A stretch of DNA of 64,000 nucleotides. Source: JANXSF01 sp043745195 (lineage in GTDB: Bacteria; Acidobacteriota; Terriglobia; Bryobacterales; Bryobacteraceae). Both the position numbers and the translations under genes were made by a program. The notes beneath the pieces were generated by a model that saw nothing but the letters and a program-made list of their open reading frames with translations, had not been told where the DNA came from and made no database searches. The stretch is from NCBI GenBank assembly GCA_043745195.1, contig JAYTTF010000247.1:41450-105449 (forward strand). The letters run 5' to 3'. Below are positions 27,374-35,249 of the stretch, piece after piece (within the stretch, counting starts at the first letter, position 1; each line of letters starts with the position of its first letter).

Positions 27374-28453
27374 CTACATGTGTTTCCCCTTCTTATAAAT
27401 TTCCCTCTGTGCTTTGTGTATAGTTTTCCAGCGGGCTTTTTCCTGGAGTTCAGCCTGCTTATCGCCGCGTCTATGTTGAAAGGCTAGTTCCCGTAGAAAC
27501 TTTTGATAACTTGCCAATCTTTCCCCGCCCAACTCACCGGCTTCAATTGCTTCCAATACACGGCAACCAGGCTCTCCAACGTGACTGCAATCCGGGAAAC
27601 GGCACTCAGCGCTCCATGCTTCAATTTCAGGGAATGCGGATTCCATCCGGGACTCTTCTCCCCCTGGAAGTCCCACCTCTCGGATCCCCGGCATGTCAAT
27701 CATTACCCATCCCAATGGCATCGGGATCAGTTGCCGGTGCGTGGTTGTGTGCCGCCCCTTACTGTCCGATTCCCTCACCGGCGACGTTCGCTGCTGCTCT
27801 GCACCAATCAACCGGTTGAGCAGCGTCGATTTTCCAACACCCGAAGAACCAAGCAGCACCGCTGTTTGTGCGGGCTGAATTGCTGCTGATAGTTCGTCCA
27901 CTCCCGCGCCCGTTTGCGCACTGATCACATGAACGTCTGCACCTGCGCAAACTTTCCGGACAACCTCCTGCACCTGTTCCAAATCAGAATGCAGATCAGA
28001 TTTGTTCAGAACAATAATTGGCCGAATCCGGCTCGCACCCACCAAGTACAAGTACCGTTCCAATCGCCTTGTGTTCAATTCTTTGTCAACCGCAGAAAGA
28101 ATCAGTGCCACGTCAACGTTAGCCGCCATAATCTGATCTGGCTCACCGCGCTCCGCCAAACCTCTGTACAACGTGCTGGATCGAGGCAGAACAAGTTGAA
28201 TCACCCACGGCCCGTTGCCATTCGGAAGCACTGCAGCCCAATCACCCACAACCGGCCAAGCCCCACCTTCATCCGCTTCAAACCGGATGCGGCCCGATAA
28301 CACTCCCGGGTGGCTGCCACTCGGTGATAGCAGTTGAAACTCTTCGTGACTGGAAAATGATATGCGCGCAGGAATCCAGCTTCCAGGAAACTCAGTGCGA
28401 AAATAGTCGAGCAGATCGAATGGCTGACACCAGCCTAATTCGGAAAATGTCAT
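27374..28453 (-). CDS. rsgA: Ribosome small subunit-dependent GTPase RsgA
   Basis: A 359-residue circularly permuted GTPase that checks 30S subunit maturation. After an OB-fold, the G motifs occur in permuted order: G4 VLNKSDL (about 148-154), then G1 LLGSSGVGKSTLLNRL (202-209 as P-loop) and G3 DMPGIREVG. The zinc-binding tail CRFPDCSHVGEPGCRV follows. All are standard for RsgA/YjeQ. It is convergent with tpx and read from a 154-nt upstream region that holds several hairpins. Confidence 0.96.
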   Translation of the reverse strand: MTFSELGWCQPFDLLDYFRTEFPGSWIPARISFSSHEEFQLLSPSGSHPGVLSGRIRFEADEGGAWPVVGDWAAVLPNGNGPWVIQLVLPRSSTLYRGLAERGEPDQIMAANVDVALILSAVDKELNTRRLERYLYLVGASRIRPIIVLNKSDLHSDLEQVQEVVRKVCAGADVHVISAQTGAGVDELSAAIQPAQTAVLLGSSGVGKSTLLNRLIGAEQQRTSPVRESDSKGRHTTTHRQLIPMPLGWVMIDMPGIREVGLPGGEESRMESAFPEIEAWSAECRFPDCSHVGEPGCRVLEAIEAGELGGERLASYQKFLRELAFQHRRGDKQAELQEKARWKTIHKAQREIYKKGKHM

Positions 28454-28607
28454 TTGAATATTGCCTCGTGAAAGACATCAAGTACGAGGGCAGGGAATTG
28501 CTCGGGTCCGGACACACCTACCCCCGAGGCACAATTTCAGCGCCGCGAAAGTATCCGGAACCAGTTACGCAATTTGTTTCAAAGGCAAATTCTAGGATAC
28601 CGCCTTC
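28454..28607. other. Intergenic region with competing hairpins upstream of rsgA
   Basis: No gene is seen. CCTCGT (28464-28469) can pair with ACGAGG (28483-28488). CTCGGG (28501-28506) can pair with CCCGAG (28523-28528). TGCCTCG (28462-28468) can also pair with CGAGGCA (28525-28531), which would exclude both. It could be the rsgA leader or the end of the M23 gene transcript. Confidence 0.35.
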
Positions 28608-29480
28608 CTACTTCTTTTTGCCAGCCGTCTTTTTTGCCGCCGTTGGCGCAGAAGGGCAGTGGTGCAATCCCTTCACCCAGCGCTCTGGATTTGTCGGAAT
28701 CGTGTGCACATACAGCCCCCAGTGGAGATGCGGCCCAGTGGCAAAGCCCGTCGAACCCACGTAGCCTAGAATGTCCCCCGGCTTTACCTGCTGCCCTTCT
28801 TTAGCCGAAATTCTTGACATGTGCAAATAATGCGAAGTCACTCCTTGGCCATGGTCAATCCCCACCGTGCCACCATGCAACCGGAACATTTGCGCCACCA
28901 TCACAGTTCCCGCTGCCGGCGCGTGAATTGGAGTTCCCATCGGGGAACGCAAATCCAGACCTCGGTGAAAATTCCCGCTGGGCTTTCCGTTGTAATATCG
29001 CAGGACACCGAACGGCGAATTGCGGCATTCCGAAACTGGAAGTTGAAAGTTGCCCTGCCACTGCTTTGCTGAAGTAACTGCGCTGTAGAGCGCCTTCATC
29101 GCTTCCATTTCCCCCGGCAGCGGGGTTAGCGATTTCATGTTGCTACTGGCGGATATGTTTTGGATTGGATATTGTCCATTGATCACTTTCACTTTCACCG
29201 TATGCAATGGAGAACCGTCCTCGCTGATGATCAAATCAAAAACGCCAATAGCGTCGGTCACCGCCACAGGCAGCATTCCCGTCATACCGCCTTTTTCATC
29301 AGGGAACAATGGAACATTCGTTTTTCCCATTTTGGCCGACAACTTCCCGGTTGCGGAAGTTTCTATTTTGATCAATTCTCCTTGCTTCACCGTTTGCGAT
29401 ATCTCGAAACTTGGTTGTGCGAAAAGTGGAATGGTCAGCAACAATAGCAAGGTCTTCACAGATTTATTGTAAACGGCCAT
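28608..29480 (-). CDS. M23-family (LytM) metallopeptidase, exported
   Basis: About 290 residues, starting MAVYNKSVKTLLLLLTIPLF with a signal peptide ending near AQP. The C-terminal LytM domain has the zinc ligands HRGLDLRSPMGTP and HLHWGL, and GYVGSTGFATG is typical. Such enzymes cut peptidoglycan cross-bridges or activate amidases in the periplasm. A Lys/Ala-rich tail (TAAKKTAGKKK) ends the protein. The frame extends 64 codons upstream, but that part overlaps the divergent E1 gene and is not protein-like, so 29480 is chosen. Confidence 0.92.
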   Translation of the reverse strand: MAVYNKSVKTLLLLLTIPLFAQPSFEISQTVKQGELIKIETSATGKLSAKMGKTNVPLFPDEKGGMTGMLPVAVTDAIGVFDLIISEDGSPLHTVKVKVINGQYPIQNISASSNMKSLTPLPGEMEAMKALYSAVTSAKQWQGNFQLPVSECRNSPFGVLRYYNGKPSGNFHRGLDLRSPMGTPIHAPAAGTVMVAQMFRLHGGTVGIDHGQGVTSHYLHMSRISAKEGQQVKPGDILGYVGSTGFATGPHLHWGLYVHTIPTNPERWVKGLHHCPSAPTAAKKTAGKKK

Positions 29481-29526
29481 TGCAAGAAAATAGGAATCGG
29501 CATGCCCTCTGGAGTAGAATTTAGGA

Positions 29527-31638
29527 ATGCCGTTTCGCACGAAACCGGGCACGCCCACCAAGGTCCGGTCGCCGTACGCCGCTGCAAGTCTGCTCACCAA
29601 AGAGCAATTGCTGCAGGCTTTCCGCCTAATGCAGGCTTCGCGCCGCATTGATGATCGAGAGATCCTTCTCAAACGCCAAAATAAGATTTTTTTTCAGGTA
29701 AGCGGTGCTGGCCACGAAGCCATTGAAGTAGCTGCAGCAATGGCCATGATGCCTGGACACGATTGGTTCTATCCGTACTACCGCGATCGTGCGCTCGCTT
29801 TGGCGTTGGGCATCACGCCGCTGGAAATGTTTCTGCAAGCCGTGGGCGCTGGTTCAGACCGTCAAAGTGGTGGCCGCCAAATGCCATCGCACTGGTCGTC
29901 CCCGGAGCTTCATATTGTTACAGGATCCTCTCCAACCGGATCGCAGTTCGTTCAAGCCGTCGGCTGTGCTCACGCATCACGCTATGTAACTCGAGCTTCC
30001 GATGAAGTCACGCTGGTTTGCACCGGTGAAGGCGCTACTAGTGAGGGAGAATTCTGGGAAGCCATCAACGCCGCTTGCCTCGAAAAACTGCCGCTCTTGT
30101 TCTTAGTGGAAGATAACGGCTTCGCCATCTCCACCCCGGTTGAAGTACAAACTCCCGGCGGCAGCATCTCCCAACTCCTTTCAGGTATGCCCGACTTAAT
30201 GCGCCTCGATGTAGATGGTTCCGATTTCCTATCCGCCTACGAGGCTATGACGCAGGCAGTCGCCTACTGCCGGTCTGGCCACGGACCCGCACTAGTGCAT
30301 GCCCACGTCACCCGGCCCTACTCGCATTCTTTGTCCGATGACGAGCGGTCGTATAAATCGCCCATGGAAAGAAAGGAAGAGGCACGTCGCGATCCATTAT
30401 CGCTGTTCACCGCTTACCTTTTGTCGGAACAAATCATTGACGAGCCGACCTTGAAAGCATTGCTGCTGGAAATTGATCAGGAAATTACCGCAGCCGCCGA
30501 CCAGGCCCTTCTTGCCGCGCCGCCGGAAAAAGGATCGGCTCTACGGTTCCTTTACTCCGATAAAATCGATCCCACTTCCAGCCAGTTCGAAAAGGTCCCC
30601 GAAGCCAACGGTCAACCACGTACCATGGTGGATTCCATCAATCAAACGTTGCACGAAGAAATGGAACGGAATCCTTTGATGGTGGTTTTTGGCGAAGACG
30701 TCGCCGATTGCAGCCGCGAAGAAAATCTTGCGGAAGTTAAGGGCAAGGGCGGCGTGTTTAAAACTACTCTAGGATTGCAAAGCCGCTTTGGCAGCAAGCG
30801 ATGCTTCAACACCCCCATCGCCGAGGCCGCTATTGTAGGCCGCGCCACCGGCATGGCCACAAGGGGCATGAAGCCAGTCGTTGAAATTCAGTTCTTCGAT
30901 TACATTTGGCCCGCCATGATGCAGATTCGTGATGAAATGGCCAACATCCGATGGCGAAGTCACAACGGCTTTTCCTGCCCCGTTGTTATTCGGGTCCCCA
31001 TCGGCGGATATCTTACCGGCGGAGCCATCTATCACAGCCAATGTGGCGAAGTGGTCTTTACTCACATCCCCGGACTGCGCGTCGTTATGCCATCTAACGC
31101 ACTGGATGCCTGTGGCCTTCTTCGCACGGCGATTCGGTCTGATGATCCGGTTCTCTTTTTAGAGCACAAAAAGCTCTACAGGGAGCCTTACAACCGCCAT
31201 CCCCATCCAGGTTTGGATTTCACGATTCCCTTTGGCAAGGCGCGTATCGTAAAGCCAGGTGCCGATTTGACCATCGTCACTTACGGTGCTCTTGTGCAGA
31301 AGTCTGTACTCGCTTCGCAACAAGTAGAAGCACGCACCGGCAAGACAATTGAGATTCTGGATCTACGCACCCTTCAGCCCTACGATTGGCAAGCGATTGC
31401 TGATTCTGTGAAGAAAACCAGCAAAGTTCTGGTTGTTCACGAAGATACAATTTCGTTTGGCTATGGCGCAGAAATTGCCGCGCGTGTTGCTGATGAATTG
31501 TTTGAGTACCTCGACGCTCCAGTGCGCCGTGTGGGTGCCCTGGATACATGGGTTGGATACAACCCCGAGCTTGAAAATGAGATTCTGCCTCAGGTTGATG
31601 ACCTGGTTCAAGCCGCCGAAAAGCTCTTATACTGGTAA
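29527..31638 (+). CDS. 2-oxo acid dehydrogenase E1, alpha and beta subunits fused
   Basis: A 703-residue thiamine diphosphate enzyme. Residues up to about 345 are E1-alpha: IFFQVSGAGHEAIEVAAAM, then the TPP motif CTGEGATSEGEFWEAINAAC ending in VEDNGFAIS. From about 365 on it is E1-beta: VFGEDVADCSREENLAEVKG, FNTPIAEAAIVGRATGMA and VVHEDTISFGYGAEIAARVA. It probably decarboxylates branched-chain 2-oxo acids or pyruvate and passes the acyl group to an E2, which is not in the window. The alpha-beta fusion is known in Bacteroidota and Acidobacteriota. It is convergent with the epimerase gene. Confidence 0.94.
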   Translation: MPFRTKPGTPTKVRSPYAAASLLTKEQLLQAFRLMQASRRIDDREILLKRQNKIFFQVSGAGHEAIEVAAAMAMMPGHDWFYPYYRDRALALALGITPLEMFLQAVGAGSDRQSGGRQMPSHWSSPELHIVTGSSPTGSQFVQAVGCAHASRYVTRASDEVTLVCTGEGATSEGEFWEAINAACLEKLPLLFLVEDNGFAISTPVEVQTPGGSISQLLSGMPDLMRLDVDGSDFLSAYEAMTQAVAYCRSGHGPALVHAHVTRPYSHSLSDDERSYKSPMERKEEARRDPLSLFTAYLLSEQIIDEPTLKALLLEIDQEITAAADQALLAAPPEKGSALRFLYSDKIDPTSSQFEKVPEANGQPRTMVDSINQTLHEEMERNPLMVVFGEDVADCSREENLAEVKGKGGVFKTTLGLQSRFGSKRCFNTPIAEAAIVGRATGMATRGMKPVVEIQFFDYIWPAMMQIRDEMANIRWRSHNGFSCPVVIRVPIGGYLTGGAIYHSQCGEVVFTHIPGLRVVMPSNALDACGLLRTAIRSDDPVLFLEHKKLYREPYNRHPHPGLDFTIPFGKARIVKPGADLTIVTYGALVQKSVLASQQVEARTGKTIEILDLRTLQPYDWQAIADSVKKTSKVLVVHEDTISFGYGAEIAARVADELFEYLDAPVRRVGALDTWVGYNPELENEILPQVDDLVQAAEKLLYW

Positions 31639-31645
31639 CGGGTTT

Positions 31646-32728
31646 TTAGACTTTCTTCAAACCGAGCCCCGGACCTGAAGGCAGCACAAGCTTCCCCTTC
31701 ACCACCAAAACGCCGCGATACGGATCGTTGGAAATTAGAAGATTTCCATCCAAATCCGCAAAGTCAACCAAGGGCGACAAATGGGCCGCAGCAGTCACCG
31801 CTGCAGAACTCGAAATCATGCAGCCGAGCATGGTTTTCAATCCCAGTGACTTTGCGATTTGAATCATTCGATAGCCTTCCAGAATTCCGCCGCACTTGTC
31901 CAGCTTGATATTGACGCCATCGAAGAAATTGGCCAGTTTAGGAATGTCTTGCGGATGAAGGCAAGCTTCGTCAGCGATGATCGGCATGTGGACGCGCTTG
32001 CGGATATAGTTCATATCCTCCAGCATGTGGGCAGGCATCGGCTGTTCAATAAATTCTACCCCCTGCGTTTCCAGCCAATTGATCTTTCGCACTGCTTCGT
32101 CCTTGTCTTTCCAGCCTTCATTCGCATCCACGCGCAATGGCTTCTTGGTGGTGCCACGCACAGCTTCGATTGTAGCTTCGTCGGTTGTTAGGCCCACTTT
32201 AACTTTAAGCACCGGATAGGCTTCAGCTTCCTTAACTTTTTGACGCGTCATCTCTGGCGAATCAATGCCGATGAAAAATGTTGTCAAAGGAGCATCCATC
32301 GGGTCCAGTCCGAATAACTGATAAACCGGAATGCCTAGTTTCTTGGCATTCCAATCCAGCATTGCGTTGGCAAGGGCACTTTTCGCAGCCCATTTTTCAG
32401 GATGCTTTTCGAAAACTAATCCGAGCAATTTGGAATACTGACGCCAATCGGCTTTCTCCAATTCGGGTCCCAAAGTTTTCAGCCAAGCAACTCCTTCTGC
32501 TGCTGTTTCGTTGTATCGAACAATGGGCGCACCTTCTCCTATGCCGCTCATCCCCCCACGATTCAAGGTCAGATGGGTCGTATCTCTGTAATCGCTGGAA
32601 GACATGGTGGTGGTCCAGGTGTGTCGTAAATTGAGCCGCACAGATTTGGGATCCACCGCAGTTGTTGCTGCACCCGCAGCAGACACAACTCCAGCAAGTG
32701 GTAGTGCGAAAACATCTCGACGCCTCAT
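31646..32728 (-). CDS. Enolase-superfamily L-Ala-D/L-Glu (dipeptide) epimerase
   Basis: A 360-residue mandelate-racemase/muconate-lactonizing-type enzyme. After a Tat-like N-terminus (MRRRDVFALPLAG) come the base pair Lys-x-Lys in LKVKVGL and the metal ligands in RVDANEGW, EFIEQPM and IIADEACLH. The second base is the Lys in NIKLDKCGG. These match dipeptide epimerases such as YkfB and YcjG, which convert L-Ala-D-Glu from peptidoglycan to L-Ala-L-Glu. Its start overlaps the stop of an NlpC/P60 peptidase by 4 nt, the same partner type as in the ykf cluster of Bacillus. Export of this copy would be unusual. Confidence 0.87.
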   Translation of the reverse strand: MRRRDVFALPLAGVVSAAGAATTAVDPKSVRLNLRHTWTTTMSSSDYRDTTHLTLNRGGMSGIGEGAPIVRYNETAAEGVAWLKTLGPELEKADWRQYSKLLGLVFEKHPEKWAAKSALANAMLDWNAKKLGIPVYQLFGLDPMDAPLTTFFIGIDSPEMTRQKVKEAEAYPVLKVKVGLTTDEATIEAVRGTTKKPLRVDANEGWKDKDEAVRKINWLETQGVEFIEQPMPAHMLEDMNYIRKRVHMPIIADEACLHPQDIPKLANFFDGVNIKLDKCGGILEGYRMIQIAKSLGLKTMLGCMISSSAAVTAAAHLSPLVDFADLDGNLLISNDPYRGVLVVKGKLVLPSGPGLGLKKV

Positions 32729-33549
32729 TTATTGGGTCTCCTGGCAGCTACAAAAAGTCTGGTCCACGGTTGGTCAGCCAGCCGACTGATTTGGATTACG
32801 GGTTGCTGATTGACAGTGGCGTGGATAAACTGGTCATCCCCAATGTAAAAGCCTGTATGTGTAATTTTCTTTAGACTACTGCCAAAGAACAGTAGGTCCC
32901 CAGCGGCAAGCTTTGCGCGCTCAACCGGGTTGACACCTTCCCACTCCGCTTGGGGTCCGGCGTCGCGGGGCAGATTCACTCCCTGCCGCCTGCATAACAT
33001 CTGCGTGAAGCCAGAACAGTCGTATCCAAAGCTGGATGTTCCACCCCATGTGTAAGGCAATCCAAGGAATCGGCGGCTGAGTGCTACAACCTGCTCCACA
33101 CTCAGTTTGTCGTCGGCAAACGATAGATCACCTCGTTGAACCCACCCGCTTCGGTCGTCAACCAGACGAACCTGCAACCAGCGGCGGTTGTTGGTTTCCG
33201 GCTCCGCAATCACCTCCAGTTTGGATTCATACGGAAGCATCAAAATCGGCTGATGCTTTGTGACACTGGACTCTCGGTACACATTTGCGAACAGGCTTGA
33301 AACTGAGGCGGTTTTACCACTATTGCCATAGTCGGTCTGAGCCTTCATCCTGGAATGCTCCACCCAACCGTTATAGGCGTCACCGCTTCGTATTTTTACC
33401 CAGTCGCCCTTCGATTCCAGGTATTCCGCGCGAACCCCATAGATCACTTGGGAAACCACGTCGGAATCCGAAGTGGGTGCCGAATACATATTCACAACCG
33501 GCTGATTCACCGTGCCATACAAGCTCGCCAGGAAGAACGCAAGAAGCAT
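32725..33549 (-). CDS. SH3b-NlpC/P60 (C40) peptidase, YkfC-like
   Basis: A 274-residue exported peptidase (signal peptide about 1-11, short). Two SH3-like segments (VNMYSAPTSDSDVVSQ and RRWLQVRLVDDRSGWVQRGDL) precede the NlpC/P60 catalytic domain. This domain has Cys in FGYDCSGFTQML, His in THTGFYIGDD and a third His in FIHATVNQ. YkfC-type enzymes cut L-Ala-D-Glu from murein peptides, and the epimerase encoded next would use that product. The gene follows the bacilliredoxin by 12 nt on the same strand. Confidence 0.92.
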   Translation of the reverse strand: MLLAFFLASLYGTVNQPVVNMYSAPTSDSDVVSQVIYGVRAEYLESKGDWVKIRSGDAYNGWVEHSRMKAQTDYGNSGKTASVSSLFANVYRESSVTKHQPILMLPYESKLEVIAEPETNNRRWLQVRLVDDRSGWVQRGDLSFADDKLSVEQVVALSRRFLGLPYTWGGTSSFGYDCSGFTQMLCRRQGVNLPRDAGPQAEWEGVNPVERAKLAAGDLLFFGSSLKKITHTGFYIGDDQFIHATVNQQPVIQISRLADQPWTRLFVAARRPNK

Positions 33550-33561
33550 AGGACAGCCCCT

Positions 33562-33981
33562 TTATTGGCAGTGTTGATTGAAAGCCTGCTTCAAAATTTC
33601 GGCAATTTCAAACGCCTGCTTGTTTTCGATCTGATGCCGGTGCAGCATGAAAACCGGTTTGCCTTCCTTGAACAAGGCAACTGCGGGCGATGAGGGTGCG
33701 TACTCTGGCAGCAATTCGCGAACCCGCTGTACTGCCTCCACATCGGCTCCAGCAAATACGGTAGCTGACGTGGTTGGCAACACGCTGTGCTGAAGAGCCA
33801 TCAGGATTCCAGGCCGTGCCTTTCCCGCTGCACACCCGCATACGGAATTGACAATCATCATTACAGTGCCTGCTCCTGGTGCCACAAGTTGATCCACTTG
33901 TTCTGGGGTGCGGGCTTCCTTCACACCGTTTTGTGAAAGTTCAGCACGCATTGGGGCGATTAAAGGTTCTGGATAACGCAT
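33562..33981 (-). CDS. Bacilliredoxin (BrxA/BrxB family)
   Basis: A 139-residue thioredoxin-fold protein. The family motif is C48-G-C50 in MIVNSVCGCAAGKARPG, and LLPEYAPSSPAVALFKEGKP follows as in YphP/YqiW. Bacilliredoxins remove bacillithiol from mixed disulfides on cytoplasmic proteins. Its presence suggests that the organism makes bacillithiol, whose genes are not in the window. It lies 12 nt upstream of the NlpC/P60 gene and 106 nt downstream of the NarL-type regulator, with a hairpin in that gap. Confidence 0.93.
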   Translation of the reverse strand: MRYPEPLIAPMRAELSQNGVKEARTPEQVDQLVAPGAGTVMMIVNSVCGCAAGKARPGILMALQHSVLPTTSATVFAGADVEAVQRVRELLPEYAPSSPAVALFKEGKPVFMLHRHQIENKQAFEIAEILKQAFNQHCQ

Positions 33982-34011
33982 ATCTTACCATTGTAGATGG
34001 TCCCCAAATCG

Positions 34012-34055
34012 AAATGCGTGACCTGGGCCGCTTATCAGGCTCAGATCACGCATTT
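34012..34055 (-). terminator. Long hairpin between the NarL-type regulator and the bacilliredoxin gene
   Basis: Arms 34012-34025 and 34042-34055 pair over 14 bp. The only imperfect position is a G-U wobble on the minus strand (a C-A mismatch on plus), so the structure fits minus-strand RNA. No U-run follows. It may end the regulator transcript or sit in the bacilliredoxin leader, 30 nt before its start. Confidence 0.5.
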
Positions 34056-34087
34056 TCCTTGAGAGGGGGGGACTCTTTTACTTTTAC

Positions 34088-34837
34088 CTAACTGTTCAGG
34101 TGCAAGCCTTTGTGAATGGCGTAGAGCGCCAATTCCAAGCGGTCGGAAACACCTAATTTGTCAAAGATGTTATGCAGATGGTTCTTCACTGTCTGCTCAC
34201 TAATGAACATTTTTTCAGCCATTTCCTTGTTCTTGTAGCCTTGTGCAACCAGCGCTACAATTTCACGCTCTCTGGTCGATAATGGACTTCGTTCGCGTGA
34301 CTTGCCTCCGCCGTTGGTGCCCCCGTTTTCTCCAGGAGCAGCAAATTGACGCATCACAGCAGCTGTCGTGTGAGAGTCAAGCCAGATTTCCCCAGAGAAA
34401 ACCTTGCGGATACTCTTCACAATCAGGTCCGGTGCCGTCTGCTTCAGAACAATGCCCGAGCACCCCAGCTTCATCGCCTGGACGAACTCGTTCTTATCTT
34501 CCGAAGCGGTCAAGATTATCACTCGGGTCCGGCGGTTGGTCTGCTGGAGAGTTTGCAGCGCCTGCAATCCATCTAGATTGGGCATGCGCAAATCTAACAA
34601 AAGTACGTCAGGATCTTTCGCTTGCACCACTTCCAGCACCTGTCGCCCATCGCCGGCTTCGCCAACAATGTCTACATCAGGCTCCAAGCTTAGCAGCCGC
34701 CTCAAACCATCCCTAACAATCGGATGATCGTCCGCAATTACAATCTTGATTCTCGGCTTGACCTCTGGCTGCGGAACGATGATTTCCTGTTCAGGATTCT
34801 CAGCTACGCTGGCAGTGGCAAGAATTTCGTTAAGCAT
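34088..34837 (-). CDS. NarL/FixJ-family response regulator
   Basis: A 249-residue two-component regulator. After a 30-residue N-terminal tail, the receiver domain has the acidic pocket VIADDHPIVRDG and phospho-acceptor D82 in VLLLDLRMPNLDG. The C-terminal LuxR-type HTH is clear (LSTREREIVALVAQGYKNKE, then EQTVKNHLHNIFDKLGVSDR). A glycine/asparagine-rich linker lies between them. No sensor kinase is adjacent. It is the first gene of the minus-strand run, with an AT-rich 412-nt region upstream shared with the selenoprotein locus. Confidence 0.95.
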   Translation of the reverse strand: MLNEILATASVAENPEQEIIVPQPEVKPRIKIVIADDHPIVRDGLRRLLSLEPDVDIVGEAGDGRQVLEVVQAKDPDVLLLDLRMPNLDGLQALQTLQQTNRRTRVIILTASEDKNEFVQAMKLGCSGIVLKQTAPDLIVKSIRKVFSGEIWLDSHTTAAVMRQFAAPGENGGTNGGGKSRERSPLSTREREIVALVAQGYKNKEMAEKMFISEQTVKNHLHNIFDKLGVSDRLELALYAIHKGLHLNS

Positions 34838-35249
34838 ATTTTTTGTCTCGCCTCGTTTCTATCCTGATCTTATAGACGTTCTAGTACTTGGTCAATTCCC
34901 GCAGGCCTTAGTTCACCATAAGATATAACTTAGCTCTTGACAATTAAGCACTCTACTCTATGGCTGATATCGCAACAAAATAGCGCATCGCGCAACATCA
35001 AACTGCTTTATATCATATAGTTGCATCGATTTTTACAACCAAAACAAGACCATAACCTAAGCATACCAAATTTCTGACTTAAGTTGGATCTTGGCAGCTC
35101 AGCGCGATTTCCTTCCCTCAAAAGTACGGTTGGTTCTGGATCTATACGTCCTGATAGTCATGTTCAGCCATACCCACCTTTGGGCACAAATTCCATCGAA
35201 AGGAATAAAAAACGACTTCATCCTGATTCATACTGGAAGAACGAACCCA
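34838..35249. other. AT-rich 412-nt intergenic region between the NarL-type regulator and the Sec redoxin
   Basis: No gene is supported. Open frames with TTG starts exist on plus, but their codons are not protein-like until the ATG at 35250. The region holds a promoter-like TTGACA at 34937 and AT-rich stretches such as TTTATATCATATAG around 35010. It must contain the promoters for both flanking divergent genes. Confidence 0.7.
34937..34964 (+). promoter_or_regulatory. Possible sigma70-type promoter upstream of the Sec redoxin
   Basis: A perfect -35 TTGACA at 34937-34942 with a weak -10 TATGGC at 34959-34964 (16-bp spacing). It would give a leader of about 280 nt. The same TTGACAATTnnGCACTC string recurs at 43370. 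Confidence 0.3.

Noticed and set aside
28454..28607. 6S, SRP or tmRNA gene
   Set aside because: The conserved sequence features of these RNAs were not found; only local hairpins are visible.
35091..35249. Upstream extension of the redoxin frame to TTG codons at 35091 or 35084
   Set aside because: The extra codons are not protein-like and would bury the clear signal peptide that starts at the ATG at 35250.
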